DNA of 64,000 bases from Flavobacterium silvisoli (GTDB lineage: Bacteria; Bacteroidota; Bacteroidia; Flavobacteriales; Flavobacteriaceae), in the NCBI RefSeq assembly GCF_004329815.1, contig NZ_SJPE01000008.1, forward strand, positions 337 through 64,336, given 5' to 3'. The position numbers and the translations under genes are program-made. This document shows, in pieces, positions 54,160 to 64,000 of the stretch. The notes under the pieces are model-generated. The model was given only the letters and a program-made list of their open reading frames with translations. It ran no database searches and had not been told where the DNA came from. Position 1 is the stretch's first letter, and each line of letters opens with the position of its first letter.

Positions 54160-55252
54160 TTTTTTCTAATAATTCTTTCCACTGATGAACAATGTTTTTC
54201 AAAGATAAATGTTCTACACTTTTTTTGGCATTATTTTTACATTTTTGATACAATACTTCGTCATCCACTAATGTCATTATGGCTCTTGACAAAATCTTTG
54301 AATTGTGATTTTCGATGAGCAATCCGTTAATTTCGTGCTGAATGATCTCTCTTGGTCCCGAATTACAATCAACGGCAATTACCGGAGTACCCAAGGACAG
54401 CGATTCAATAATGCTTAACGGAAATCCTTCGTAATGACTGGTTAACACGGTAAACCTTGCCTGTTTGACATATCCGAACGGATTGTTTGTGTAGGGAAGC
54501 ATCCGTACACTTTCGGTTAAATCTAATGCCGCTATTTTATTTTTTACAAACAAATAATCAGGACCATCTCCCAAAAGAATTAACTGATAACCGGATGATG
54601 CAATTCCTGACAATTTAAAGCCTTCCAAGAGCAAACTGATATTTTTATGCTTTTCCTCCAATCGTCCGAAAAACAAAATGAATTTCTCCGGAAGATTACT
54701 GATTTTTTCAGGTTCGCTATCCGAAAGTTGAACCGGATTGTAAATCGAACACGTGTTGGTCAAACCATATTTTCTGATTACTTCCTGTTCAATGGCTTTG
54801 GAAACACAAACTATTTTTTCGGTGTTCCGATACAACATCCGGGCTAAAAAAACAGATTTGGGAAGGTATTTGTACAGTTTAAAATTTTGAACCATAGCAA
54901 ACTTTCTTCTTTTACCATACATCAGTTGAGCCAAAAATTCTCTAACGCTATTGGTGCGGGTTCTGTTGTCAATTATAATGTCAATTTGATTGTCTTTGAG
55001 GTATTTGTGAAGTAAATACCCTTTCATTATTTTTCGGATTAACGGATTTTTTGCAGTAGTCTGTTTACCCAAGTTGAGCAACGCACCATTAAAATGAAAA
55101 TCGGTTCCGTCATTAATGATGATGTGGTGTATTTCAAAATGTTCCTTTTCAAGCATTAAACCCAATAATCCTGAACACCTTTCCGCTCCCCCGGAGCTCA
55201 GCGAAATAGAGATAATTGCGATTTTGCGACCGGCTTTTATCATCATTACCAA
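54146..55252 (-). CDS. Family 4 glycosyltransferase
   Basis: A 368-residue GT-B enzyme: IAIISISLSSGGAERCSGLL at the N-terminus (UDP-sugar type loop), and FILFFGRLEEKHKNISLLLEGF and the GT4 nucleotide loop SHYEGFPLSIIESLSLGTPVIAVDCNSGPREII near residue 280. It works in repeat unit assembly. The ATG at 55252 is preceded by a promoter-like TATATTTG region shared with the divergent gene. Confidence 0.9.
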   Translation of the reverse strand: MVMMIKAGRKIAIISISLSSGGAERCSGLLGLMLEKEHFEIHHIIINDGTDFHFNGALLNLGKQTTAKNPLIRKIMKGYLLHKYLKDNQIDIIIDNRTRTNSVREFLAQLMYGKRRKFAMVQNFKLYKYLPKSVFLARMLYRNTEKIVCVSKAIEQEVIRKYGLTNTCSIYNPVQLSDSEPEKISNLPEKFILFFGRLEEKHKNISLLLEGFKLSGIASSGYQLILLGDGPDYLFVKNKIAALDLTESVRMLPYTNNPFGYVKQARFTVLTSHYEGFPLSIIESLSLGTPVIAVDCNSGPREIIQHEINGLLIENHNSKILSRAIMTLVDDEVLYQKCKNNAKKSVEHLSLKNIVHQWKELLEKNDNN

Positions 55253-55260
55253 TTAGTAAA

Positions 55261-55268
55261 TATATTTG
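55261..55268 (+). promoter_or_regulatory. -7 element in the 35-base divergent gap
   Basis: TATATTTG matches TAnnTTTG, 20 bases before the ATG at 55288. It sits in the only spacer between two divergent glycosyltransferase genes. Confidence 0.45.
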
Positions 55269-55287
55269 TCAAATATATACATAATTT

Positions 55288-56424
55288 ATGAGGTTTCTAT
55301 TGGTTGGTGAATACAGCAGGTTACACAACTCTTTGAAAGAAGGTCTAGAAAAACTGGGACACGAAGTAATTATACTGGGTTTTAAAGACGGCTTCAAAAA
55401 TTTTCCGGTGGATTTCCCTCTGGTTCGAAAATGGAATTCGGGAATATTAAAAAAAATACGTCTGGCTGTTCTTCGTCTCACCGGTTTCGATATCTCCTCA
55501 TATCTGACTTATCGCCAGTTTCTTAAAAACAAATCTCAATTTGAACAGTTTGATGCTGTTCAGCTAATTAATGAGAATTCATTTTTCTGCAATTACTATT
55601 TTGAGAAAAAAATAGTAAACCATATTTTTAAAAACAACAAGAAAGTATTTCTGTTGTCGTGCAGTGACGATTATCTGAATGTGCAATACAATTTTGAAAA
55701 TCCTCAGTCAAAATCGGGCATACAACCCTATTTGGAAGGCAAGATAAAAGACAAAGACAATTTGAGTGTATTGAAATTCAGAACCGATTCTTTCCGTAAG
55801 TTACACCAGTATATTTATTCAAATTGCAGCGGTATCATTGCCTCAGATTTTGACTATGATGCTCCTTTGAAAGGAAATCCGAAATACCTGGGCGTAGTCC
55901 CAAACCCTATAAATACTGATTTGTTAAAAGAGGAAAAACTTGAAATCAAAGATAAAATAATCATCTTCTTGGGAGTCAATCGTGAAAACTGCCTTAAAAA
56001 AGGGGTTGATTTTTTTGAAAAGGCTTTACAAGAGATTCAAAAAAAATATCCGGAAAAGACAGAAGTCATTATAACCGAAAACGTTCCCTATAATGAATAC
56101 ATTCATTGCTACACTAAGGCTCATATTTTATTAGACCAGTGTTATGCAAAAGACCAAGGGTATAATGCTCTGGAGGCCATGGCCAAAGGAAAAGTAGTGT
56201 TTACCGGAGCGGAGCAGGAATTCGTCGGGTACTACAACATAAAGGAACCCGTAGCCATCAATGCAAAGCCCGATGTGGCGTATCTGGTTGAAAAATTATC
56301 TTTCTTAATTGAAAACCCAGAGGAAATAAAGGCCATGAGTAAACGTGCCCGCGCTTTTATTGAAAAAGAACACAATTATATTAAAGTAGCCGAAAAGTAT
56401 CTGGCTATTTGGAAAAACAATTAG
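55288..56424 (+). CDS. Glycosyltransferase encoded against the direction of its neighbours
   Basis: A 378-residue GT-B protein. It begins MRFLLVGEYSRLHNSLKEGLE. The C-terminal domain has IIFLGVNRENCLKKGVDFFEKAL and a nucleotide loop AHILLDQCYAKDQGYNALEAMAKGKVVFTG. It is the one plus-strand gene between minus-strand cluster genes, and its stop overlaps the flippase stop by 4 bases. Acceptor unknown; it may be an insertion of a new branch sugar. Confidence 0.82.
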   Translation: MRFLLVGEYSRLHNSLKEGLEKLGHEVIILGFKDGFKNFPVDFPLVRKWNSGILKKIRLAVLRLTGFDISSYLTYRQFLKNKSQFEQFDAVQLINENSFFCNYYFEKKIVNHIFKNNKKVFLLSCSDDYLNVQYNFENPQSKSGIQPYLEGKIKDKDNLSVLKFRTDSFRKLHQYIYSNCSGIIASDFDYDAPLKGNPKYLGVVPNPINTDLLKEEKLEIKDKIIIFLGVNRENCLKKGVDFFEKALQEIQKKYPEKTEVIITENVPYNEYIHCYTKAHILLDQCYAKDQGYNALEAMAKGKVVFTGAEQEFVGYYNIKEPVAINAKPDVAYLVEKLSFLIENPEEIKAMSKRARAFIEKEHNYIKVAEKYLAIWKNN

Positions 56425-57695
56425 AAAACACTTTTTCTGAAATAAATCAGCAAAACCAACAGGTAGATAAAATACGTAAGCGCGTGTGCAATAACTACTC
56501 CCTGAATGCCATAAACCGCAATAAAATAATTACTTGTTCCCCATAGGATCAGCAGTGAGAAAAGTTCGGAGACGATGAAGGCCTTTGTCATTTTTTTGGC
56601 AAAAAACTGATAGCCTAAAATCATGGACAGTGCTTTGAGTAAATCACCGATTATTTGGCCCAAAAACAAGTCGGACACCGGTAAAAAAGTTTTGGTTAAA
56701 ATCACCGGAATTAAAAGATCTTTTAAACCAAACAAGACAGCTAAACCGATTGCAAAAACGGGAAATATCCCTTTAAAATAAGTCCAGAAAATTGCTTTTG
56801 TTTCTTCAGTATTTGAAGCTTTAGACAATTTAGGCAAGAAGTAAACCACTAAAATTGTAGACAAAAAAAGCATATAATACGATGATATTCGTGACATAGC
56901 TTCCCAATATCCGGCTTTTTCGTAACCTAAATTGTGAATCACATTAGTACGTATCGATAAATACACCAATGGTCCTACTACAGAGGAAACCAATGCCATT
57001 AAAGAATACTGCGACAACTGTTTCAGTATCGTGAGATTGAAGGATTTTTTAGTAAGAAGTGTTCTGAGCGGAACCGTTGTATTGAGTTGAAAAACAACTA
57101 TAAAAAAAAGTAACGAAGGAGCCAAAATAACCGCCAATAATGCTCCAAAAGTATGGTAATTGTACAACAATACTACCGATAAGACCAAGCCCAGAAGATT
57201 GCCGTAAATATTGATTTTAATAACTTTTTTAAAGGCTCCGAAACCATTCAGTACCGAAGTCAAAAACAAGGAAGCCATATACCACGGCAGACTTAGAGAA
57301 AAAGCTTTAAAAACAGACTGATACTGAAATTCATCACCAAAAATCGCTTCGTTTAAATATCCGGAAAAAAAATATAAAAATCCGCTGAGCGCAACGGTAA
57401 CTAAAAAAATGGCCATGACTACCGTAGAGAGCAATTCTTTCAGCTGCTGTTCTTTATGTTCATATTCGGCAACATACTTGATAATTCCGTTTTGAAATCC
57501 GAGCAGACCAATACTTTCAACTGAACTAATAAAATTCCTTAAATTCCCCACCAAGGCCATACCTGACGGCCCCACAAAAACAGCTAAAAATTTTGAAGTA
57601 ATAAAACCAACAGCAATTTTTATCAGCACGCTGATACTGTTTAACGAACTTACTTTGAATAATTCCTTATCCCGTATTTTGCCCAATACTTTCAA
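56421..57695 (-). CDS. wzx: Wzx-type O-antigen flippase
   Basis: A 424-residue membrane protein with about twelve helices from residue 18 on, and the conserved opening VSSLNSISVLIKIAVGFITSKFLAVFVGPSGMALVGNL. It belongs to the MOP/Wzx group that moves lipid-linked sugar repeats across the inner membrane. It is separated from the aminotransferase by a single base, so they are cotranscribed. Confidence 0.88.
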   Translation of the reverse strand: MKVLGKIRDKELFKVSSLNSISVLIKIAVGFITSKFLAVFVGPSGMALVGNLRNFISSVESIGLLGFQNGIIKYVAEYEHKEQQLKELLSTVVMAIFLVTVALSGFLYFFSGYLNEAIFGDEFQYQSVFKAFSLSLPWYMASLFLTSVLNGFGAFKKVIKINIYGNLLGLVLSVVLLYNYHTFGALLAVILAPSLLFFIVVFQLNTTVPLRTLLTKKSFNLTILKQLSQYSLMALVSSVVGPLVYLSIRTNVIHNLGYEKAGYWEAMSRISSYYMLFLSTILVVYFLPKLSKASNTEETKAIFWTYFKGIFPVFAIGLAVLFGLKDLLIPVILTKTFLPVSDLFLGQIIGDLLKALSMILGYQFFAKKMTKAFIVSELFSLLILWGTSNYFIAVYGIQGVVIAHALTYFIYLLVLLIYFRKSVF

Positions 57696-58793
57696 TTAAT
57701 ATTGATTTAAAATTTGAATCAAGGTATCAACCTCTGCCTCGGTCATGACCGGACTCATCGGAAGGCTCAATACCTCCTGATGGATTTTTTCGGTAACAGG
57801 AAAAGAACTGTCCTGCCAATGGTTCAAAGCCTGCTGACGATGGGGAGGAATGGGGTAATGAACCATTGTCTCGATGTCGTTTGCTTTGAGGTATTCCTGC
57901 AATTCTCCTCTGTTTGCCGTACGGACGACAAACAAATGAAAAACATGATTGGCAGAAAAATCCCAATGCGGTAATACAATCTTATCGTTTTTAATTTCGG
58001 CTAAATAGCGTTGGGCTATTTCTCTTCGGCATTCATTTTCTTTGTCCAAATGAGGCAGTTTCACATTCAAGAAAGCGGCCTGCAATTCGTCTAATCGGGA
58101 ATTCACGCCGATGAAGTCGTTATGGTATTTTTTTTCGGAACCATAATTTCGTAAAGCGAAAAGCACCTTGGCTAATGCGGCATCATTGGTTGTAATGGCA
58201 CCGGCGTCGCCCAAAGCTCCTAAGTTTTTTGAAGGGTAAAAACTAAACCCGGCAGCATCAGACAAATTTCCGGCTCTTCGGTCTCCCGTTTGAGCTCCGT
58301 GTGCCTGAGCAGCATCTTCTATAACCAATAAATTATATTGTTTGGCAATAACATTAATATGATTCATATCAGCTATTTGTCCGTACAGATGAACCGGCAA
58401 AACAGCTTTGGTTTTTGAGGTTATTTTGGCCGTAATCAAATCGGAGTTGATGTTGTAGGTTTCCGGTTTGGGTTCTACCAAAACAGGAACCAAATCGGCT
58501 TCAAGTACAGCCAGAATACTCGCAATATAAGTATTGGCCGGAACCAGGACCTCATCGCCCTTTTGCAATCGGCCCAATTGAATATAGCCTTTAAAAATAA
58601 GCACCAAAGCATCAAGACCATTCCCTACTCCGATGCAAAATTTTGTTCCGCAGTAAGCGGCAAAATCGTTTTCAAATGCCTTGACCTCATCGCCCAAAAT
58701 AAACCAGCCTTTATCCAGAAATTGTTGTGTTTTTTGGTGAAAGGCTTCTTGGTAAGGCAAATTGATTTTATGTAAATCGAGGAATTTAATCAT
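57696..58793 (-). CDS. fdtB: FdtB-type sugar aminotransferase (DegT/DnrJ/EryC1 family)
   Basis: A 365-residue PLP enzyme. The lysine that binds PLP is in [17 protein letters not shown] near residue 190; EDAAQAHGA and [14 protein letters not shown] are the other active-site blocks. FdtB converts the 3-keto sugar made by FdtA into dTDP-3-amino-3,6-dideoxyhexose. Overlaps the start region of the next gene by 4 bases. The two fdt genes are split by three other genes. Confidence 0.9.
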   Translation of the reverse strand: MIKFLDLHKINLPYQEAFHQKTQQFLDKGWFILGDEVKAFENDFAAYCGTKFCIGVGNGLDALVLIFKGYIQLGRLQKGDEVLVPANTYIASILAVLEADLVPVLVEPKPETYNINSDLITAKITSKTKAVLPVHLYGQIADMNHINVIAKQYNLLVIEDAAQAHGAQTGDRRAGNLSDAAGFSFYPSKNLGALGDAGAITTNDAALAKVLFALRNYGSEKKYHNDFIGVNSRLDELQAAFLNVKLPHLDKENECRREIAQRYLAEIKNDKIVLPHWDFSANHVFHLFVVRTANRGELQEYLKANDIETMVHYPIPPHRQQALNHWQDSSFPVTEKIHQEVLSLPMSPVMTEAEVDTLIQILNQY

Positions 58794-59767
58794 ATCAGTA
58801 CGTTTTCGAGTCTAGAAAAATTGGCGGTTGGCACTTCATAAAAATCCTGAACCGTGGTTTTGGCACCAAAACTTTCCTTCCAATACAACAAGCCTTCATT
58901 TATTTTTTGGCCATTATCTTCGTGAGATGTTCCAAAATCGAAATAGGCTTTATCTGCAAATACTTCGGTCAATAAATAATAATGTAAAAAATCTAAACTT
59001 CCCAATTCACTTTTTTGATCATTGCCCGAAATATATTGCGAATGCGCTACTCTATCGGTAACAAAAACGGTGGTTCCGGCTACTATATTGCCTTCGTAAT
59101 ACACATTGAATTGACGGATGTTTTGAGGGAAGTATTGTTGCAATTTCGCCATTTCCTGAGCCGTATGAACCGGTTTGGCTTTGTGTTTTTTGTCTAAATT
59201 GGGAATTAATACCGTATTCCAAAACAAGTCGAAATCTGTCTCTTCCTTTACGGTCAGATTTTTTTTGGCACTTCTTTGCAAGGCATGCTTTCGTCCTTTG
59301 GTAAAAGAAAATGGCTGTTTCATGTCCATCACCGAGAGGCAATCTCTTCTGATCAATTGGGCTTTCGTCAAAAATAAAGCATATTCAACTTCTTCCGAAA
59401 AAGCCGTTTGATAAATGGCCGGAAGCAATTTTAACTGAACCGTTGTTATTTGATTTTCGTGCAGAAACTGCAAAACTGTTTTTATTATGGTTATGGCTTT
59501 GCCTAATTTGATTTTGGCATCAAAAACAAAACCGCCATACGTGAGTCCCTGATGGGAAAAAATTGTAGTACCGACAACATTGGCCGGGAGGATACTGATC
59601 AGTTTATCCTGTTCAAAAACCAATAATGAATAATCTGAAAACCTATCGGAATGGTATTCCATAAAATCGCGATGAAACAAAAAAGTCGCATTTTTGGCAC
59701 TACTTACAAAAGCATTCCAAAGTGCATAATCATTGGCCTCATAACGTCTGACAGTATAGTTTTTCAC
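58790..59767 (-). CDS. FemAB/BioF2-like GNAT acyltransferase of the polysaccharide cluster
   Basis: A 325-residue protein with the GNAT/FemAB-type arrangement: [21 protein letters not shown] at the N-terminus, [21 protein letters not shown], then [20 protein letters not shown] and a C-terminal [22 protein letters not shown]. Relatives in O-antigen clusters transfer acyl or amino-acyl groups. Because fdtA and fdtB are present and no FdtC is seen, it could be the N-acyltransferase of the amino sugar; this is inference. First gene of the minus-strand operon. Confidence 0.8.
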   Translation of the reverse strand: MKNYTVRRYEANDYALWNAFVSSAKNATFLFHRDFMEYHSDRFSDYSLLVFEQDKLISILPANVVGTTIFSHQGLTYGGFVFDAKIKLGKAITIIKTVLQFLHENQITTVQLKLLPAIYQTAFSEEVEYALFLTKAQLIRRDCLSVMDMKQPFSFTKGRKHALQRSAKKNLTVKEETDFDLFWNTVLIPNLDKKHKAKPVHTAQEMAKLQQYFPQNIRQFNVYYEGNIVAGTTVFVTDRVAHSQYISGNDQKSELGSLDFLHYYLLTEVFADKAYFDFGTSHEDNGQKINEGLLYWKESFGAKTTVQDFYEVPTANFSRLENVLI

Positions 59768-59884
59768 GGAGTTTGTTTAGACATCGGAAAATTAAACATT
59801 TATTTTTAAAAACCTTTGGTATTGTTAAAAATTAGATTTTCAGGATTAATTGACTAATTTTAGGCTTCTTAATCCATAACCAAG

Positions 59885-62224
59885 GTGAAGGTAAAAAGTT
59901 ATTGTATAGCATTTATTGTGATTGTAAGCGGTTTTTTATCGGCTTACGGACAAAATGTAAGCTTGTATCAACAATTCAACGGACGGTATGATTTTACCTT
60001 TGTGGGGAATACGATGAATTTGGGCGAAAATAACATCACTCCGGGTTGTGCTGATTTGGTTGCATCAAGCTCGTCAGCCGATTTAACTTTGAATCCCGAT
60101 CAGTTGGTTGAAAGAGCTTACTTGTATTGGGCCGGTTCGGGATTAGGGGATTTCAATGTCAAATTAAACGGTGTTGACATCACAGCTGAAAGAAATTTTT
60201 CGGTAACTTCTAACATGCAACTTCCCTATTTCAGTGCTTTCGCAGATGTTACCAATCAAATTCTAAGTACCGGAAACGGCACCTACACGCTTTCGGATTT
60301 GGATATTTCGCAAACACTACTCACCGTAGGCGGCTATTGTCAGAACCGAACCAACTTTGCCGGCTGGGCTATTGTTGTGGTTTACAGCGATGCTGCTCTG
60401 CCCATAAATCAAATCAACATTTACGACGGTTTGCAGCGGGTACCCGACGATTTGGTCATCAATCTCAGCAGTCTGAATGTATTGGACAACAACAACTCAA
60501 AAATAGGTTTCATTGCCTGGGAGGGCGATGTCAATTTGGCCACCGAAACTTTTTACTTCAACAATCATCCGCTAAGCAATGCTTTGAATCCGGTAAACAA
60601 CGTTTTCAACGGAACCAATACTGTTACCGGAAGTAACCAGTTGTACAACATGGATTTGGACATATACGACATCCAGAATTTCATAAATATCGGCGATGCC
60701 ACTGCTACCATCAAATTGTCTTCTACGGGTGATTTTATCATGATCAATACTGTGGTCACCAAACTCAACAACCAGTTGCCCGATGCGACAATTACGGTTG
60801 ACTCAGTAGATAAAACCTGTGATTCAAGGACCATAGTGGCCCATTACACAGTTGCTAATCCAAATTCTACCAACGCGCTTCCCGCCTACACGCCTATTGC
60901 TATTTATGCCAACGGACAATTGATTCAAACTACCGCCACCACCGCTATAATCCCTATAGACGGAAGCTGGACTTCTCAAATAACGCTGAACCTGCCCAAT
61001 ACAGTGCCTGATAATTTCACCCTGAAATTTGTAGTAGATGATAGCGGCAACGGAACAGGGATTGTTATCGAATTATTAGAAAACAACAATACGTTTTCAC
61101 AATTGGTTTCGTTGTGGACATCACCGCAGTTCAATGCTCTTCCGCCACAATATTTATGTACTTCTGACACCAGCAATTATGTAATTGATTTATCGGCTTA
61201 TCTTCCGCTTGTTTTGGTGAATCCATCGGATACTGTGACTTTTTTCAGCACTTCAGCCGATGCTAATGCTGACGTGAATGCGATAATCAACAGCAGTAGT
61301 TATGTGTTAACACAGCCTGTCACTACCCTTTACATTCGGTTGGATAATGCCCATTGCTTCAGCATTACTCCTTTGCAGATAAACCTGAAACCCTATCCGG
61401 CCTTCTCAACCCCTGATGGTGTAACCATTTGTCGGGAAACCGAAGAAAGTGCTTTTGATTTAACCGAATACCAAAACAGTATTCCTGCTGTTGCGACTGA
61501 TTCGGTTACTTTTTTTGAAACGCAGCAAGATGCTGAAAACAATACCAACCCCATTCAAAACAGCGATCATTACCTGCCGAATCAATCTCCGAAAATTGTT
61601 TTTGTGCGCATTGACAACGGTTATTGTTTCAGCACAACCTCGTTTACTTTAACTTTTTATGATGTGCCGAAATACAATCCTTTACCCGATTTGCGTTCCT
61701 GCAACGAGGGATATACGCAGGGAACTTTCGATTTTTCGGGCTATGAAACAACGGTAAAACAAAATCAGAATGATACTGTTCATTTTTATGAAAGCCTGGA
61801 TAATGCCGCTACCGGAATTAACCCAATATCCGACCCTGACCATTATGTTGCCTATACCACCCCAAAAACTATTTTCGTCAGAATAGACAATGAAAACTGC
61901 TACAGCATTACGTCATTTTCACTCACCACCCGAAACTGTCCGCCAACGGTTTACAACTACATTTCTGCCAATAATGACTCGGTTAACGACCGTTTTGTAG
62001 TTGACGGTCTCAAAACTATTTTCACCAATTTTCGCATAGAAATCTACAACCGCTGGGGAAGATTAGTTTGGACGGGAAATAAGGACAGTGAAGATTGGGA
62101 CGGTCGTGTAAAAGATGGTTTTGAGATTTCCAAAGCTCCTGACGGCACCTATTTTTACGTCATTTACCTCAACGACAAAGACTATCCCGAACCCTTAAAA
62201 GGTTTTCTGTATTTGAATCATTGA
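59885..62224 (+). CDS. Secreted protein with gliding motility-associated C-terminal (type IX) domain
   Basis: 779 residues starting with GTG at 59885. A signal peptide (IVIVSGFLSAYGQ) is followed by an N-terminal domain of about 300 residues. Three tandem domains of about 90 residues come next, each with a TVTFF-type strand and FVRIDN-like end. The last 85 residues (ANNDSVNDRFVVDGL, IYNRWGRLVW, GTYFYVIYLNDKD) form the gliding C-terminal domain that directs export through the type IX secretion system. It is probably a surface adhesin or coat protein. It is adjacent to the polysaccharide cluster but divergent. Confidence 0.93.
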   Translation: MKVKSYCIAFIVIVSGFLSAYGQNVSLYQQFNGRYDFTFVGNTMNLGENNITPGCADLVASSSSADLTLNPDQLVERAYLYWAGSGLGDFNVKLNGVDITAERNFSVTSNMQLPYFSAFADVTNQILSTGNGTYTLSDLDISQTLLTVGGYCQNRTNFAGWAIVVVYSDAALPINQINIYDGLQRVPDDLVINLSSLNVLDNNNSKIGFIAWEGDVNLATETFYFNNHPLSNALNPVNNVFNGTNTVTGSNQLYNMDLDIYDIQNFINIGDATATIKLSSTGDFIMINTVVTKLNNQLPDATITVDSVDKTCDSRTIVAHYTVANPNSTNALPAYTPIAIYANGQLIQTTATTAIIPIDGSWTSQITLNLPNTVPDNFTLKFVVDDSGNGTGIVIELLENNNTFSQLVSLWTSPQFNALPPQYLCTSDTSNYVIDLSAYLPLVLVNPSDTVTFFSTSADANADVNAIINSSSYVLTQPVTTLYIRLDNAHCFSITPLQINLKPYPAFSTPDGVTICRETEESAFDLTEYQNSIPAVATDSVTFFETQQDAENNTNPIQNSDHYLPNQSPKIVFVRIDNGYCFSTTSFTLTFYDVPKYNPLPDLRSCNEGYTQGTFDFSGYETTVKQNQNDTVHFYESLDNAATGINPISDPDHYVAYTTPKTIFVRIDNENCYSITSFSLTTRNCPPTVYNYISANNDSVNDRFVVDGLKTIFTNFRIEIYNRWGRLVWTGNKDSEDWDGRVKDGFEISKAPDGTYFYVIYLNDKDYPEPLKGFLYLNH

Positions 62225-62281
62225 TGGCAAAAATCAAAAAATACTGTACCTTTGGCACTTAGTACCGTTGCTGAACCTAAG

Positions 62282-63070
62282 ATGAAACAAATAACCAGCG
62301 CTCAAAATCCATTTATTAAATCATTGGTTTTACTGCAGGAAAAATCAAAAGCCCGAAAACAATCCGGGACATTTTTGATTGAAGGCCAGCGTGAAATTGA
62401 ACTGGCACTCAAAGGAGGCTATTCAATTGAAACCATACTGTATGTTCCCGAAATTACCGGCAATCAGGCTGTTTCGCACTTTGCCGATGCTGACATCGAA
62501 TGGATTGAAATTTCTAAAGAAGTATATCAAAAACTGGCCTACCGCGATACTACCGAAGGCATTTTGGCGGTTGCCAAAACCAAACCGTTGTCATTATCCG
62601 AACTGCAACTTCCGGAAAATCCTTTGATTGTTGTGATGGAAGCCATCGAAAAACCCGGAAACATAGGCGCCATGCTCCGAACCTGTGACGCAGCCAAGGT
62701 GGATGCCGTAATCATTGCCAATCCCAAAACCGATTTATACAACCCAAATATTGTTCGCTCGAGCGTGGGCTGCTTGTTCACCAATCAGATTGCTACTGCT
62801 TCTACCGAAGAAACGATTGCATTTTTACAAAAAAACAACATTCATTTTTACAGTGCCACACTGCAAAATTCGACTGCATACCATACCCAGGACTACACCC
62901 AACCTACTGCCTTGGTCGTTGGCACAGAAGCCACCGGATTATCCCAGCTTTGGCGCGACAAAGCCACTCAAAACATCATTATCCCGATGCAGGGAGCCAT
63001 TGACAGCATGAACGTATCTGTAGCTGCTGCTGTTTTGATTTTTGAAGCTAAACGCCAAAGAGGATTTTAA
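62282..63070 (+). CDS. SpoU/TrmH-family RNA 2'-O-methyltransferase
   Basis: The ATG at 62282 (MKQITSAQNPFIKSLVLLQ) is chosen, giving 262 residues. The N-terminal substrate-binding domain contains KSGTFLIEGQREIELAL-like blocks. The C-terminal SPOUT knot has VMEAIEKPGNIGAMLRTCDA, VGTEATGLSQLWRD and IPMQGAIDSMNVSVAAAVLIFEA, the three SpoU motifs with the Asn/Ser of the cofactor site. It uses S-adenosylmethionine to methylate rRNA or tRNA; the target is not determined. Confidence 0.94.
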   Translation: MKQITSAQNPFIKSLVLLQEKSKARKQSGTFLIEGQREIELALKGGYSIETILYVPEITGNQAVSHFADADIEWIEISKEVYQKLAYRDTTEGILAVAKTKPLSLSELQLPENPLIVVMEAIEKPGNIGAMLRTCDAAKVDAVIIANPKTDLYNPNIVRSSVGCLFTNQIATASTEETIAFLQKNNIHFYSATLQNSTAYHTQDYTQPTALVVGTEATGLSQLWRDKATQNIIIPMQGAIDSMNVSVAAAVLIFEAKRQRGF

Positions 63071-63144
63071 TTTCAGAAAGGAATAAGCAAATTCGATCCG
63101 GAATTACACAGGGAGCAATTGCCTTAATGATTAACTAAATTGAT

Positions 63145-64000
63145 ATGAAAAAATTACTTTTTATTGCCGTTTCTGTTTTCACTTTTGGGAACTTATCGGC
63201 TCAAATCACAGAAGCCGAAGTAGATGTTTTAGTAGAAAGAACCCTAAAAACCTTCAATGTTCCGGGGATAGCTGTTGGTATCGTTAAGGACGGGAAATTG
63301 GTTTTGGCCAAAGGGTATGGCGTTGCCAACATCAAAACCGGAAAAAAAGTGGATGCCAATACCTTATTTGGCATTGCTTCCAACAGCAAATCGTTTACCG
63401 CTGCGGCCTTGGCTATGTTGGTAGATGAAGGAAAAATAAAATGGGATGATAAAGTCATTCAGTACTTACCTGAATTCAAGATGTACAATGAATATGTGAC
63501 CCGTGAATTCACCATTCGTGATTTATTAACACACCGAAGCGGTTTGGGACTGGGTGCCGGAGATTTGATGATTTGGCCTGATGGTCATGATTTTACACCG
63601 AAAGACATTATAAAAAACATCCAATACCTGAAACCGGTTTCCGATTTTCGGGCAAAATACGACTATGACAATCTGCTGTATGTAATTGCCGGAGAACTGA
63701 TTGAACAAGTTTCGGGCAAATCCTGGTGTGCATTTGTGGAAGAACGCATGATGAAACCTTTGCACATGGACAACAGTGCCGCTTCCTGGTCGCGCCTGAA
63801 AGATACTACCAATACCATCGTACCGCATGTAGAAACCAATGGAAAACTGGAAGTTATTCCGAGATACACCAATAGTATTTTTGATGCTGCCGCCGGAATT
63901 TATTCTTCGGTAAACGATTTGAGTAAATGGCTGATTCTTCAAATGAATAACGGAAAATACGACGGAAATCAGCAATTATTCAGTCAAAAACAGCACGATG
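63145..64000 (+). CDS. Serine hydrolase of the beta-lactamase/class C family (partial)
   Basis: Begins at 63145 with a signal peptide (MKKLLFIAVSVFTFGNLSA) and runs off the window after 285 codons. The catalytic motif SNSK (Ser-x-x-Lys) is in FGIASNSKSFT near residue 75. The second motif Tyr-x-Asn is in YDYDNLLYV, and DLLTHRSGLGLGAGD is typical of family S12 esterases and DD-peptidase relatives. It is exported, probably a peptidase or esterase; a resistance beta-lactamase is less likely from the context. The end and the C-terminal HxG motif are outside the window. Confidence 0.88.
   Translation, partial: MKKLLFIAVSVFTFGNLSAQITEAEVDVLVERTLKTFNVPGIAVGIVKDGKLVLAKGYGVANIKTGKKVDANTLFGIASNSKSFTAAALAMLVDEGKIKWDDKVIQYLPEFKMYNEYVTREFTIRDLLTHRSGLGLGAGDLMIWPDGHDFTPKDIIKNIQYLKPVSDFRAKYDYDNLLYVIAGELIEQVSGKSWCAFVEERMMKPLHMDNSAASWSRLKDTTNTIVPHVETNGKLEVIPRYTNSIFDAAAGIYSSVNDLSKWLILQMNNGKYDGNQQLFSQKQHD

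Overview
The window looks like chromosomal DNA of a Bacteroidetes bacterium, most likely a Flavobacterium-type member of the Flavobacteriaceae. It is AT-rich, has several promoters with the Bacteroidetes -7 element TAnnTTTG, and carries a gliding/type IX secretion C-terminal domain protein, a short MutA beside a full-length MutB, a DUF2807/PspC/PadR cluster and a DnaJ with a reduced zinc domain.

Layout. 1-337: the right end of an IS3-family element. 0.4-8.7 kb: accessory and stress genes. These include a Crp-like regulator with a perfect CRP-type palindrome just behind it, an exported DJ-1/PfpI protein, and a fluoride module (fluoride riboswitch, CLC-type channel/antiporter, inorganic pyrophosphatase), followed by a cation diffusion facilitator. 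8.9-32.3 kb: mostly housekeeping. Here are serine deaminase, an outer-membrane porin, Kup with a KdpDE-type two-component pair, a NatAB-type ABC exporter, GrpE-DnaJ, a PadR/PspC/DUF2807 envelope cluster, thioredoxin reductase, tRNA-Pro(TGG), uridine kinase, an FtsB/DivIC-like protein and methylmalonyl-CoA mutase.

32.9-50.9 kb is a plastic, repeat-rich region. It holds a three-gene unknown cluster with a likely HEPN protein, an XRE regulator, and a CBASS anti-phage locus (HNH-SAVED effector Cap5, CD-NTase, stand-alone E2-like protein, i.e. type II-short architecture) preceded by a DUF2188 gene and an internal terminator. Next come a decayed pseudogene and a translationally coupled NUDIX plus PLD-helicase pair that looks like a second defence unit. 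Around these are REP-like palindromes and a family of GATAGAC-type hairpin repeats found at six places. At one of these places the repeat is duplicated in frame inside the start of an outer-membrane receptor gene. A 1004-residue TPR protein, the receptor and an inserted S23-type four-helix bundle gene complete the region.

51-64 kb: an FtsE-like ATPase, then a surface polysaccharide cluster (four glycosyltransferases, FdtA/FdtB sugar enzymes, a Wzx flippase, a FemAB/GNAT-like transferase), a gliding-type secreted protein, an rRNA/tRNA methyltransferase and the start of a serine hydrolase that runs off the end.

Best candidates for new biology: the NUDIX/PLD-helicase pair beside CBASS, the CBASS leader gene and internal terminator, and the hairpin repeat family that has entered a coding region.
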